Shown piece by piece: positions 36,995-45,612 of a stretch of DNA of 64,000 nucleotides. This DNA is from Dokdonella_A sp044227025 (lineage in GTDB: Bacteria > Pseudomonadota > Gammaproteobacteria > Xanthomonadales > Rhodanobacteraceae): assembly GCF_044227025.1 (NCBI RefSeq), contig NZ_JBGAFX010000001.1, positions 558,001 through 622,000 of the forward strand, read 5' to 3'. Position 1 is the stretch's first letter; each line of letters begins with the position of its first letter. The notes under the pieces were generated by a model. That model was given only the letters and a program-made list of their open reading frames with translations, was not told the origin of the DNA and did no database searches. Made by a program: the position numbers and the translations under genes.

Positions 36995-39661
36995 TCAGCG
37001 CGACGTGTGCGCCCCCGCCTCGCGCGCGGCCGCGACGGTGAATTGTTCGCGGCAGTGACGCAGCCGAAGCATCTGCAGATCGTCCGGGTCGGCCCGTTCG
37101 AGAAACCTGATCGAGGCGTCCAGGGTTTTCAAATCCGTATCGCTCACCGCGCGCGAAAGACCGATGCAGGCGAGTTCGCCCTCGGCCAGGGCGTGGTTCT
37201 GCCCGCGAGGACCTTTGGTCCGATCGAACACGCCGAGTGCCAGCCGGAGCTCACGCTCGGCTTCCTCGGAGCGGCCCAATTCGCGCAGCGTCGAGGCGAC
37301 CGCGATGCGGAAGATGGCGGTGTTCACGTGCTCCGGTGGCAGTTTCTCCACATCGATGTCGAGCGCTTCCTTGAGAGATGACAGCGTCGTTTCGGGCGGC
37401 GCTCCGATCATCTGCTGCATCAGGCCGACATTGAATCCGGCGCCGGCCGCCTGCAGGGAGTCGCGCCCGTAGATCTCGCGCTTGATGGCGAGGTTACGTT
37501 GGAACAATTCGAGCGCGCGCTCGTTGTGGCCGAGCTTCTGTTCGATCGTCGCCAGCGTGTTGAGTGCCAGCGACGTCTGCGAGCTGTTTTCGCCGTAGAC
37601 CTTCGTGTAGATCGCCAGGCTCTCGTCGGCCAGCGGCGCTGCGGCGGCCGGATCTCCGCCGTCACGCTTGGCTAGTGAAAGCCAGACCATCGCGTCGGCG
37701 CGCGCAGGGTCATCGGCGTCCAGTCCCGCGCGTATCCGCGGCAGCAGGTCCTCGAGCAGGGTCGCCGCTTCCTGCTTCGCGCCCGTCACCCGCAGGTTGA
37801 TCGCGAGGTCGACCGCCGCCTTGAGCGCATGGCGATCGTCGCGACCGTACGTCGCGACGACGAGCGCGAGGTTCTCGCGCAGCAATGGCGTGGCGTCTGC
37901 CGGCTTCGCAAGTCCGCGCAGCGCCGTGGCCTTCGAAATCAGCAAGGCCGAGCGACTGGCGACGTCGGCCTCGGTCAGCAATGCCGTCGCCTCGTCGGTG
38001 CGCGCAAGCGCTTCGGCGTAACGGCCCTTCGTGTTCGCCAGTCGTGCGAGTTGCGCGAGGCTGTCGCGCAGCGCAGCGGGATCGCTTTGGCGAGCCGGTT
38101 CGCGCAGGGCGTAGGCGTCATTGGCGAGCTTGCCGGCTTCGTCGAGGTCGTCGAGTGCGAAGTACACGTCGCTGAGCGCGGCGAGCATCGAGGCGCGAAG
38201 GTCCGGCTGCTGCTGCAGGCCCTTCTCGAGTTCGGAGCGGCCGCGCTCGAGCAGCGTGCGCACGGTCAGGTCGTGGCCACGGCGCTGCTCGGGCGTGGTC
38301 GCCTTGAACAGCCCGACGAGGAAATCGCTGACCTGCTGCGCGCGCGCCTGCTGGAACTTCGCCTCGTGTTCGCGTCGCTGTGCCTGGTCGCGCTCGCGCG
38401 CGAGTTCGCGGTTCGCCAGCGCGGTAAACACGGCGAAGCCTGCGAGTAGGGCGAGCACGATCGAGCCCAGCGCGACGGCGAGCTCGTTTCGCTGCACGAA
38501 GCGCCGCATGCGATAGCCGCGTTCGCCAAGGCGCGCCGCGATAGGGCGCCGTTCGAGGTGGCGGGAGACGTCGTCGGCGAGTTGGGCGACCGAGGCATAG
38601 CGCTGCTCGGGGCGCTTGGCGAGGCAGCGCGCGACGATCGCGTCGAGATCACCGGCGAGACGGCGGCGCAGCCTGGCGACGCCGATGCCGCCGCGCAGTC
38701 GCGCGCTTTCGGCATCGACCACGCTGCTCGGCAGTCGCGGTGGTTCGTGCAGCACGCGCTTCGCTGCGTCGTCCGCATCGAGCCCGGACAGCTCGTGCGG
38801 GCGCACACCGGCGACGAGTTCGCACAGCAGCACGCCGAGCGCATAGACATCGGTGGCGGCGCCGACAGGCTGGTCGAGCCACTGTTCGGGCGCCGCGGCG
38901 TGCGGTGAGAGGGCGCGCTCGTGGGGCGCGAACGTCGCCGCAGCCGCATCGCTGTCGAGCGATGTCGCGATGCCGAAGTCAAGCAGTTTCGGCAGGCCGT
39001 CGTCGCGGATCAGGATGTTCGCGGCCTTCAGGTCGCGATGCACGATGAGCTTGGTGTGCGCATGCTGCACCGCCGAACACACGTCGACGAACAGGCGCAG
39101 GCGGTGCCCGATCGACAACGAGCGCGCGTCGCACCAGCGAGTGATCGGCCTGCCCTGCACGTACTCCATCGCGAAATACGCGCTGCCGGACGCGCTCGTT
39201 CCGGCATCGATGAGCCGTGCGATGCACGGGTGCTCGAGCGTCGCCAGCAGGCGCCGCTCGAACGCGAGGCGTGCGGTCGCGTCGGGCCCCAGGCGCGCGT
39301 TGCCGACGACCTTCAAGGCGACGCGCTGCGCGACGGTGCCGTCGTCGCGCTCGGCGAGATAGACGACGCCCATGCCGCCGCGGCCGATCTCCTCGACCAC
39401 GCGGAATGCGCCGAAGCGTTGTCCGGGGCGCGCTTCCGCCCACACTTCGCCGACGCCGGCATTGATGCCGCGCGCGATGCGATCCCCGATCGTCGCGGTC
39501 AATGCGTCATGCGAGCGCAACAGTGAGTCGACGGCGCTGCGCAGTTCGTCATCCCCGGCGCACAGCCCTTCGAGCGTCGAAGCCCGAGCGGCCGGTGCGA
39601 GGTCGATGCAAGCGTCGAACACTTCGCGGGCGCGCTGCCAGCGCTCGAGTTCAGAAGCCAT
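36995..39661 (-). CDS. Transmembrane Ser/Thr protein kinase with TPR domain
   Basis: 888 residues. A helical N-terminus of about 80 residues precedes the kinase domain. The kinase has the glycine loop IGRGGMGVVYLAE (near 91), VALK lysine, catalytic loop VHRDLKAANIL (near 206) and DFG in LLDFGIATS. One membrane helix lies at about 392-412. Outside it are about 450 residues of TPR-like helical repeats (440-870). The gene starts 7 bases after the ECF sigma factor stop codon, so the two are co-transcribed. In ECF43-type systems such kinases phosphorylate and activate the sigma factor; that assignment here is by analogy. The TPR part presumably senses a periplasmic protein. Confidence 0.88.
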   Translation of the reverse strand: MASELERWQRAREVFDACIDLAPAARASTLEGLCAGDDELRSAVDSLLRSHDALTATIGDRIARGINAGVGEVWAEARPGQRFGAFRVVEEIGRGGMGVVYLAERDDGTVAQRVALKVVGNARLGPDATARLAFERRLLATLEHPCIARLIDAGTSASGSAYFAMEYVQGRPITRWCDARSLSIGHRLRLFVDVCSAVQHAHTKLIVHRDLKAANILIRDDGLPKLLDFGIATSLDSDAAAATFAPHERALSPHAAAPEQWLDQPVGAATDVYALGVLLCELVAGVRPHELSGLDADDAAKRVLHEPPRLPSSVVDAESARLRGGIGVARLRRRLAGDLDAIVARCLAKRPEQRYASVAQLADDVSRHLERRPIAARLGERGYRMRRFVQRNELAVALGSIVLALLAGFAVFTALANRELARERDQAQRREHEAKFQQARAQQVSDFLVGLFKATTPEQRRGHDLTVRTLLERGRSELEKGLQQQPDLRASMLAALSDVYFALDDLDEAGKLANDAYALREPARQSDPAALRDSLAQLARLANTKGRYAEALARTDEATALLTEADVASRSALLISKATALRGLAKPADATPLLRENLALVVATYGRDDRHALKAAVDLAINLRVTGAKQEAATLLEDLLPRIRAGLDADDPARADAMVWLSLAKRDGGDPAAAAPLADESLAIYTKVYGENSSQTSLALNTLATIEQKLGHNERALELFQRNLAIKREIYGRDSLQAAGAGFNVGLMQQMIGAPPETTLSSLKEALDIDVEKLPPEHVNTAIFRIAVASTLRELGRSEEAERELRLALGVFDRTKGPRGQNHALAEGELACIGLSRAVSDTDLKTLDASIRFLERADPDDLQMLRLRHCREQFTVAAAREAGAHTSR

Positions 39662-39668
39662 TGCCGGG

Positions 39669-40256
39669 TCAGGTCTTGTGCGGCTCGCCGGGCGCGAGGT
39701 GGTCGTGCAACCACGCGCGCGCGAACTGCCACGAGCGCTTGACCGTGCGCTCGGACACGCCGGTCGCGGCGGCGACCTCGGGGACGGTCATGCCGGCGAA
39801 GTAGCGCATTTCGACCATCTCGGCACCGCGTGCGTCGATCGTCGCGAATTCATCGAGCAGCCGGTCGAGTTCGACCAGGTCGACGCGCGCTTCGCCGTCC
39901 TCGATTGCCTCGACGCTCGGATCGTCAAGGCTGACCGGAGCGAGTCCGTCGCCGCGCTTGAGCGCGTTGCGTTCGCGAAAATGATCGGCGACGACGCGCC
40001 GCATCACGCGCGCGGCGATCGCGAAGAAGTGCCCGCGATTCTGGAACGCGGTCCTCTGCTGGTCGAAAAGCCGGGCGTACGCTTCGCCGACGAGGTCGGT
40101 CGGCTGCCAGGTCATCGTGCCGCTGCGCTGCAGGCGGCGCGCGGCGAGCGCGCGCAGCACGGGATAGATGCGCTCGACCAGCGCCGACTCCGACCCCGCC
40201 TTGCCGTCGCGCCATTCCTGCAGGAGGAGGGTGATCTCGGGATCGGCCGCGTTCAT
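39669..40256 (-). CDS. ECF-type RNA polymerase sigma factor (kinase-linked)
   Basis: 195 residues. Region 2 includes QPTDLVGEAYARLF and FFAIAARVMRRVVADHFR. Region 4 has the helix-turn-helix FAGMTVPEVAAATGVSERTVKR. The QPT-x-LV-x-EAY-x-RL string is the hallmark of the TIGR02999-type ECF group, often adjacent to Ser/Thr kinases rather than anti-sigma factors. No anti-sigma gene is seen; the next gene is the transmembrane kinase. The start is the ATG at 40256. Control by phosphorylation is an inference from the gene pair. Confidence 0.86.
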   Translation of the reverse strand: MNAADPEITLLLQEWRDGKAGSESALVERIYPVLRALAARRLQRSGTMTWQPTDLVGEAYARLFDQQRTAFQNRGHFFAIAARVMRRVVADHFRERNALKRGDGLAPVSLDDPSVEAIEDGEARVDLVELDRLLDEFATIDARGAEMVEMRYFAGMTVPEVAAATGVSERTVKRSWQFARAWLHDHLAPGEPHKT

Positions 40257-40324
40257 TCGCGGCTGTTTACAGGATCGATTGCGCCGGCGCAATCCGCAGC
40301 GCCGGCGCGTCCATGCGGGTGACG

Positions 40325-40954
40325 TCAGGCCAGGACCGGAACACCGGTCTTCGCCTGGATCTCGGCGAGTTCGACGCCGGGCGCGCGCTCGACCATGCGC
40401 AAACCGTCGGCTCCGGTGTCGAACACGCCGAGGTCGGTAATGATGCGGTGCACGCAGCGCACGCCGGTCAGCGGCAGCGTGCAGTTCGGCAGGATCTTGT
40501 GCATGTCGCCCTTGGCGGTGTGTTCCATCAGCACCACCACGCGCTTGACGCCGGCGACGAGGTCCATCGCACCGCCCATGCCCTTGACCATCTTGCCGGG
40601 GATCATCCAGTTGGCGAGATCGCCTTGCCCCGACACCTGCATCGCGCCGAGGATCGCGAGGTTGATGTGGCCGCCGCGGATCATCGCGAACGAATCGGCG
40701 CTGGAGAAGAACGCGGCGCCCTTGCGCGCGGTGACCGTCTGCTTGCCGGCGTTGATGAGGTCGGCATCGACTTCGTCCTCGTGCGGGAAGCGGTCGATGC
40801 CGAGCAGGCCGTTCTCGCTCTGCAGCCACACGTCCATGCCGTGCGGGATGTAGTTCGCGACCAGCGTCGGCAGGCCGATGCCTAGATTCACGTAGTAGCC
40901 GTCGCGCAGTTCGCCGGCGGCGCGCTGCGCCATTTCATCGCGGGTCCAGGCCAT
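40325..40954 (-). CDS. scoB: 3-oxoacid CoA-transferase subunit B
   Basis: 209 residues. It contains the active-site glutamate in LQSENGLLGI, preceded by YYVNLGIGLPTLVANY, and GGAMDLVAGVKRVVV. With the upstream subunit A it transfers CoA from succinyl-CoA to acetoacetate (or another 3-oxoacid). Its start lies 2 bases after the subunit A stop codon. The order scoA-scoB is the standard one. The substrate could also be a 3-oxoadipate-type acid, but no beta-ketoadipate genes are present. Confidence 0.9.
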   Translation of the reverse strand: MAWTRDEMAQRAAGELRDGYYVNLGIGLPTLVANYIPHGMDVWLQSENGLLGIDRFPHEDEVDADLINAGKQTVTARKGAAFFSSADSFAMIRGGHINLAILGAMQVSGQGDLANWMIPGKMVKGMGGAMDLVAGVKRVVVLMEHTAKGDMHKILPNCTLPLTGVRCVHRIITDLGVFDTGADGLRMVERAPGVELAEIQAKTGVPVLA

Positions 40955-40956
40955 GG

Positions 40957-41655
40957 TTATTTGCTCACCGTGCGTTGTTCGATGCGTTTCTCGGGCGTCG
41001 CGTTGACGACGATGCGGTCGACGTAGATGCCGGGCAGGTGCACCTGGTCGGGTTCGATCGCGCCGACTTCGACCAGCTGTTCGACTTCGGCCACGCACAC
41101 CGCGCCGGCGGTCGCCGCCATCGGGTTGAAGTTGCGTGCGGTCTTGCGGAACACGAGGTTGCCAGCCTTGTCGGCTTTCCATGCCTTGACCAGCGCGACA
41201 TCGGCGCGGATGCCGCGTTCCATCACGTACCACTCGCCGTCGAACTGGCGCGTTTCCTTGCCCTCGGCGACGACGGTGCCGTAGCCGGTCCTGGTGAAGA
41301 ACGCCGGAATGCCGGCGCCGCCCGCGCGCAGGCGTTCGGCCAGCGTGCCCTGCGGCGTGAATTCCAGTTGCAGTTCGCCGGCAAGGAACTGGCGTTCGAA
41401 CTCCTTGTTCTCGCCGACGTAGGAGGAAACCATCTTGCTGATCTGGCGCGTCTCCAGCAGAAGGCCGAGGCCGAAGCCGTCGACGCCGGCGTTGTTGGAG
41501 ACGACGGTCAGTCGTTTCTTGCCGGTGTCGCGCAATGCGGTGATCAGCGCCTCGGGAATGCCGCACAGGCCGAAGCCGCCGACCGCGAGGGTCTGGCCGT
41601 CTTCGATCAGGCCGGCGAGCGCCGTGGCGGCGTCGGGGTAGATCTTCTCGCTCAT
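40957..41655 (-). CDS. scoA: 3-oxoacid CoA-transferase subunit A
   Basis: 232 residues. It has the family opening DGQTLAVGGFGLCGIPE, and also SNNAGVDGFGLGLLL and GYGTVVAEGKE. It forms the CoA-transferase with the subunit B gene immediately downstream. It is divergent from the fused indolepyruvate ferredoxin oxidoreductase gene, with 151 bases between the two starts. That arrangement suggests shared control during amino acid or ketone-body catabolism. Confidence 0.9.
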   Translation of the reverse strand: MSEKIYPDAATALAGLIEDGQTLAVGGFGLCGIPEALITALRDTGKKRLTVVSNNAGVDGFGLGLLLETRQISKMVSSYVGENKEFERQFLAGELQLEFTPQGTLAERLRAGGAGIPAFFTRTGYGTVVAEGKETRQFDGEWYVMERGIRADVALVKAWKADKAGNLVFRKTARNFNPMAATAGAVCVAEVEQLVEVGAIEPDQVHLPGIYVDRIVVNATPEKRIEQRTVSK

Positions 41656-41806
41656 GGGGTTTCTCGCGACGGGGACAGGTGGTGCGCGGAGCACTCGTGG
41701 CATTTTGCCATGCCGCGAGCGGCATCGGGCCGGTACGGATGGACAATCGAGGGCGGCGCGGCCGCGCTGCTACAATTGGTCGTTTATCTCCCAGCCGGCC
41801 GCCGCC

Positions 41807-44800
41807 ATGTCCACGCCCGCCACCCAGATCGCGCCTTCCATCGACCGCCCGCTGCTCGACGATGCGTACACGCTCGAACACAAGTACACGCGCGCCGAGG
41901 GACGCATCTACCTGTCCGGCGTGCAGGCGCTCGTGCGCCTGCCGCTGATGCAGCAGATGCGCGACCGCGCGGCTGGCGTCAACAGCGCCGGCTTCATCTC
42001 CGGTTATCGCGGGTCGCCGCTCGGCGGTTTCGATCTGGAACTGTGGAAGGCGAAGAAGCATCTCGCCGCGTCGAACATCGAGTTCACGCCGGGTCTCAAC
42101 GAAGACCTCGGCGCGACGATGGTGTGGGGCACGCAGCAGGCGAACCTGTTCCCCGGCGCGAAGTACGACGGCGTGTTCTCGATGTGGTACGGCAAGGGAC
42201 CGGGCGTCGACCGCTGCGGCGACGTGTTCAAGCATGGCAACGCGGCCGGCACCGGCAAGTTCGGCGGCGTGCTCGCGCTCGCGGCCGACGACCATGCCTG
42301 CCGTTCGTCGACGCTGCCGCATGGATCGGAGCTCGAGTTCGTCTCGGCGATGATGCCGATCCTGAATCCTGCCGGCGTGCAGGACATCCTCGACATGGGC
42401 CTGCTAGGCTGGGCGATGTCGCGATTCACCGGGCGCTGGGTCGGTTTCAAGACGATCGCCGAGACGGTCGAGTCCTCGGCGTCGGTGAACGTCAATCCGC
42501 ACCAGCTCGACATCCTGCTGCCGGGCGATTTCGTGTTGCCGGACGGCGGCCTCAACATCCGCTGGCCCGATCCGCCGCTGAACCAGGAAATGCGCCTGCA
42601 CCAGTACGCGGTGCAGGCCGCGTGCGCGTTCGCGCGCGCGAACCGCATCGACAAGGTCGTGCTCGATTCGCCGAAGGCGCGCCTCGGCATCGTCACCACC
42701 GGCAAGAGCTACCTCGACGTGCTGCAGGCGCTCGAGTACCTCGGCATCAGCGAAGAGATGGCGCGCGATGTCGGCATCCGCGTCTACAAGGTCGGCATGA
42801 CCTGGCCGCTTGAGCCGCTCGGCATCCGCGAGTTCGCGCGTGGCCTCGAAGACATCATCGTGGTCGAGGAGAAGCGTTCCTTCATCGAGTCGCAGATGAA
42901 GGAGTACATGTTCAACTGGGACGTGCGGCCGCACATCGTCGGCAAGTACGACGAGGAAGGGAACTGGATCCTGCCTTCGACCAACGAGTTGACCCCGGCG
43001 ATGATCGCGCTGGTGATCGCGCGGCGCCTCGCGCGATTCTTCACCAGTGACGCGATTGCGTCGCGCGTCGCCTGGATCGAGGCGAAGGAGCGCGAGCTGA
43101 CCCTGCCGCGCGCGAATTTCCCGCGTGCCGCGCACTACTGCTCGGGTTGCCCGCACAACACCTCGACCGTGGTGCCGGAAGGATCGCGCGCGCTCGGCGG
43201 CATCGGCTGCCACTACATGGTCACCTGGATGGACCGGCGCACCGACACGTTCACCCAGATGGGCGGCGAGGGCGTCACCTGGTGCGGCCAGGCGCCGTTC
43301 ACCGAAACGAAGCATGTGTTCCAGAACCTCGGCGACGGCACCTATTTCCATTCCGGCTCGCTCGCGATCCGCCAGTCGATCGCGGCGAAGGTCAACATCA
43401 CCTACAAGATCCTCTACAACGACGCGGTCGCGATGACCGGTGGCCAGCCGGTCGACGGCACGCTCACCGTGCCGGACATCGCGCACCAGGTACGCAGCGA
43501 AGGCGTGCAGACGATCATCGTGATGTCCGACGACATCGCGAAGTGGAACCGGCCCGAGATCTTCCCGAGCGGAGTCGAGTTCATCCACCGCGACGAACTC
43601 GACGCGGTGCAGAAGCGCCTGCGCGAAGTCGCCGGCGTGTCGGTGCTGATCTACGACCAGACCTGCGCGACCGAGAAGCGCCGCCGCCGCAAGCGCGGCA
43701 AGATGGTCGATCCGAACAAGCGCATCTTCATCAACTCGCTGGTCTGCGAGGGCTGCGGCGACTGCGGCGAGAAGTCGTTCTGCGTGTCGGTGTTGCCGAA
43801 GGAAACCGAATATGGTCGCAAGCGCGAGATCGACCAGAGCAACTGCAACAAGGATTTCTCCTGCGTGAAGGGCTTCTGCCCGAGCTTCGTCTCGGTGGTC
43901 GGCGGCGGCCTGAAGAAGAAGAAAGGCAGGGCCGCCGTCGATTTCACGGCGCTGCCGATGCCGGTTTTCGCGAGCGACCTCGCGCAGCCGTGGAACATCC
44001 TCGTCACCGGTATCGGCGGCACCGGCGTGGTCACGATCGGCGCGCTGATCGGCATGGCCGCGCACCTCGAGGGCAAGGGCAGCACCGTGCTCGACCAGAC
44101 CGGCCTCGCGCAGAAGGGCGGCGCGGTCACCTGCCACCTGCGCATCGCGCGCGCGCCGGCCGACATCCACGCGGTGCGCATCGCCGCAGGCGAGGCTGAC
44201 CTCGTGCTCGGCTGCGACATGGTCGTCGTCAACGACTACTGGGCGCTGTCGAAGATCCGCGCCGGCCGCGCGCGCGTCGTGCTGAACAGCTACGAGGCGA
44301 TGCCCGGCACGTTCACGACCAAACCGGACCTGCAGTTCCCGGCACAGCAGATCATCGATGCGGTGAAGACCGCGCTCGGCGGCGAAGCGCCCGAAGTCGT
44401 CGACGCGACCGAGCTCGCGACCGCGCTGCTCGGCGACACCATCGCCGCGAACCTGTTCATGCTCGGGTTTGCGTGGCAGAAGGGCTGGGTACCGCTGTCC
44501 CACGATGCGCTGATGCGCGCGATCGAGCTGAATGCTGCCGCGATCGAGATGAACAAGGCCGCGTTCAACTGGGGCCGCCTTGCCGCGCATGACATCGTGC
44601 AGGTGCGCGAAGCCGCCGGCATCGCGCCGCACCACACCTCGGGCGCGCCCATGACGGCGCATGTGGGAGCGGCGGAAGCCGCGATGCTCCTGCCCCTGGA
44701 CGACACGCAGATCAGCCGCTCGCTCGACGAACAGGTCGCGCGCCGGGTCGCCTTCCTCACCGACTACCAGAACGCCGCCTGGGCCGCGAAGTACCGCGCG

Positions 44801-45373
44801 CTGGTCGACAAGGTGCGCGCGGCCGAAGGCGCCAAGACGCCGGGATCGAGCGCGTTGACCGAAGCGGTTGCGCGCTACGCGTTCAAGTTGATGGCGTACA
44901 AGGACGAATACGAAGTCGCGCGCCTGTACACCAGCGGCGATTTCGAAAAGCGCATCCGCGAGACGTTCGACGGCGACTACAAGCTGCATTTCAACCTCGC
45001 GCCGCCGCTGTTCGCCAAGAAGGATGCCGACGGTCACCTGAAGAAGGCCGAGTACGGCCCGTGGGTGTTCTCCGCGTTCAAGCTGCTGGCGAAACTGCGC
45101 GGTTTGCGCGGTAGCGCGCTCGATGTGTTCGGCTATACCGCCGAGCGCCGCATGGAGCGCCAGTTGATCGCGGACTACGACAAGACGATCGACGAACTGC
45201 TCACGGGTCTCGGCCCGGACAACCACGCGCTCGCGGTCGACATCGCCTCGGTGCCGGAACTGATCCGTGGCTACGGCCACGTCAAGGAACGCCACTTCGC
45301 CACCGCGATGAAGCGCCAGGACGACCTGCTCGCCGCCTGGCGCAATCCCGTGGGGTCGCGTGCGGCGGCCTGA
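41807..45373 (+). CDS. iorAB: Fused indolepyruvate ferredoxin oxidoreductase (2-oxoacid oxidoreductase)
   Basis: 1188 residues, a single-chain fusion of alpha and beta subunits. An N-terminal pyrimidine/TPP-type region (FISGYRGSPLGGFD) is followed by a TPP-binding part (CSGCPHNTSTVV, GGIGCHYMVTWM, GGEGVTWCGQ). A Cys-rich cluster near 640-695 (CEGCGDCGEKSFC ... NCNKDFSC) resembles a 4Fe-4S site. A C-terminal gamma/beta domain follows (TGIGGTGVVTIGALIGMAAH). It decarboxylates aryl- or branched-chain 2-oxoacids to acyl-CoA, donating electrons to ferredoxin. Near residue 953 a stretch coincides with a REP-like hairpin sequence. No ferredoxin gene is adjacent. Confidence 0.9.
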   Translation: MSTPATQIAPSIDRPLLDDAYTLEHKYTRAEGRIYLSGVQALVRLPLMQQMRDRAAGVNSAGFISGYRGSPLGGFDLELWKAKKHLAASNIEFTPGLNEDLGATMVWGTQQANLFPGAKYDGVFSMWYGKGPGVDRCGDVFKHGNAAGTGKFGGVLALAADDHACRSSTLPHGSELEFVSAMMPILNPAGVQDILDMGLLGWAMSRFTGRWVGFKTIAETVESSASVNVNPHQLDILLPGDFVLPDGGLNIRWPDPPLNQEMRLHQYAVQAACAFARANRIDKVVLDSPKARLGIVTTGKSYLDVLQALEYLGISEEMARDVGIRVYKVGMTWPLEPLGIREFARGLEDIIVVEEKRSFIESQMKEYMFNWDVRPHIVGKYDEEGNWILPSTNELTPAMIALVIARRLARFFTSDAIASRVAWIEAKERELTLPRANFPRAAHYCSGCPHNTSTVVPEGSRALGGIGCHYMVTWMDRRTDTFTQMGGEGVTWCGQAPFTETKHVFQNLGDGTYFHSGSLAIRQSIAAKVNITYKILYNDAVAMTGGQPVDGTLTVPDIAHQVRSEGVQTIIVMSDDIAKWNRPEIFPSGVEFIHRDELDAVQKRLREVAGVSVLIYDQTCATEKRRRRKRGKMVDPNKRIFINSLVCEGCGDCGEKSFCVSVLPKETEYGRKREIDQSNCNKDFSCVKGFCPSFVSVVGGGLKKKKGRAAVDFTALPMPVFASDLAQPWNILVTGIGGTGVVTIGALIGMAAHLEGKGSTVLDQTGLAQKGGAVTCHLRIARAPADIHAVRIAAGEADLVLGCDMVVVNDYWALSKIRAGRARVVLNSYEAMPGTFTTKPDLQFPAQQIIDAVKTALGGEAPEVVDATELATALLGDTIAANLFMLGFAWQKGWVPLSHDALMRAIELNAAAIEMNKAAFNWGRLAAHDIVQVREAAGIAPHHTSGAPMTAHVGAAEAAMLLPLDDTQISRSLDEQVARRVAFLTDYQNAAWAAKYRALVDKVRAAEGAKTPGSSALTEAVARYAFKLMAYKDEYEVARLYTSGDFEKRIRETFDGDYKLHFNLAPPLFAKKDADGHLKKAEYGPWVFSAFKLLAKLRGLRGSALDVFGYTAERRMERQLIADYDKTIDELLTGLGPDNHALAVDIASVPELIRGYGHVKERHFATAMKRQDDLLAAWRNPVGSRAAA
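44666..44681. repeat. REP-like 16-mer inside the iorAB coding sequence
   Basis: GGAGCGGCGGAAGCCG is identical to the first arm of the element at 15750. With the following CGATGCTCC it forms GCGGC-GGAA-GCCGC extended by GGA/TCC. It encodes GAAEAAMLL in the oxidoreductase. Confidence 0.55.
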
Positions 45374-45410
45374 GGATCAGCCGCTGCGTTGAGCGTGGCG
45401 GAGTCCACAC

Positions 45411-45460
45411 GCCGTTCGCGTTGAGCGCAGCGGAACAAGGCTCCGCCAAGTCGAAACGCC
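45411..45460. repeat. Dispersed repeat, GTTCGCGTTGAGCGCAGC type
   Basis: A unit running from CCGTTCGCGTTGAGCGCAGCG to AAGTCGAAACGCC lies between iorAB and the SNF2 helicase gene. It has close relatives at 48990-49470 and 61781-61830. The remainder of this 240-base gap shows no gene. Confidence 0.7.
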
Positions 45461-45612
45461 GACGACGACTCCTCGACACCGCGGCTGCGGCGCCGCTTGC
45501 AAGGGCGCGCGGTCCACGAACCGTTCGCGCTGTCGCAGTCGCGGGGTAGCACGCTGGACGCCGGCACATCGATGCGTGCACCATGCAAGGTTGGACTGTT
45601 CCGGCCACACGC

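Noticed and set aside
41660..41806. A promoter for iorAB around TACAAT near 41771.
   Set aside because: The hexamer is a fair -10, but no -35 lies at acceptable spacing, so it was not annotated.
42404..45295. A long minus-strand open frame opposite iorAB (about 963 codons), with another opposite the SNF2 gene at 45271-48972.
   Set aside because: Same high-G+C antisense artefact. They overlap a clearly homologous plus-strand protein and show no domain.
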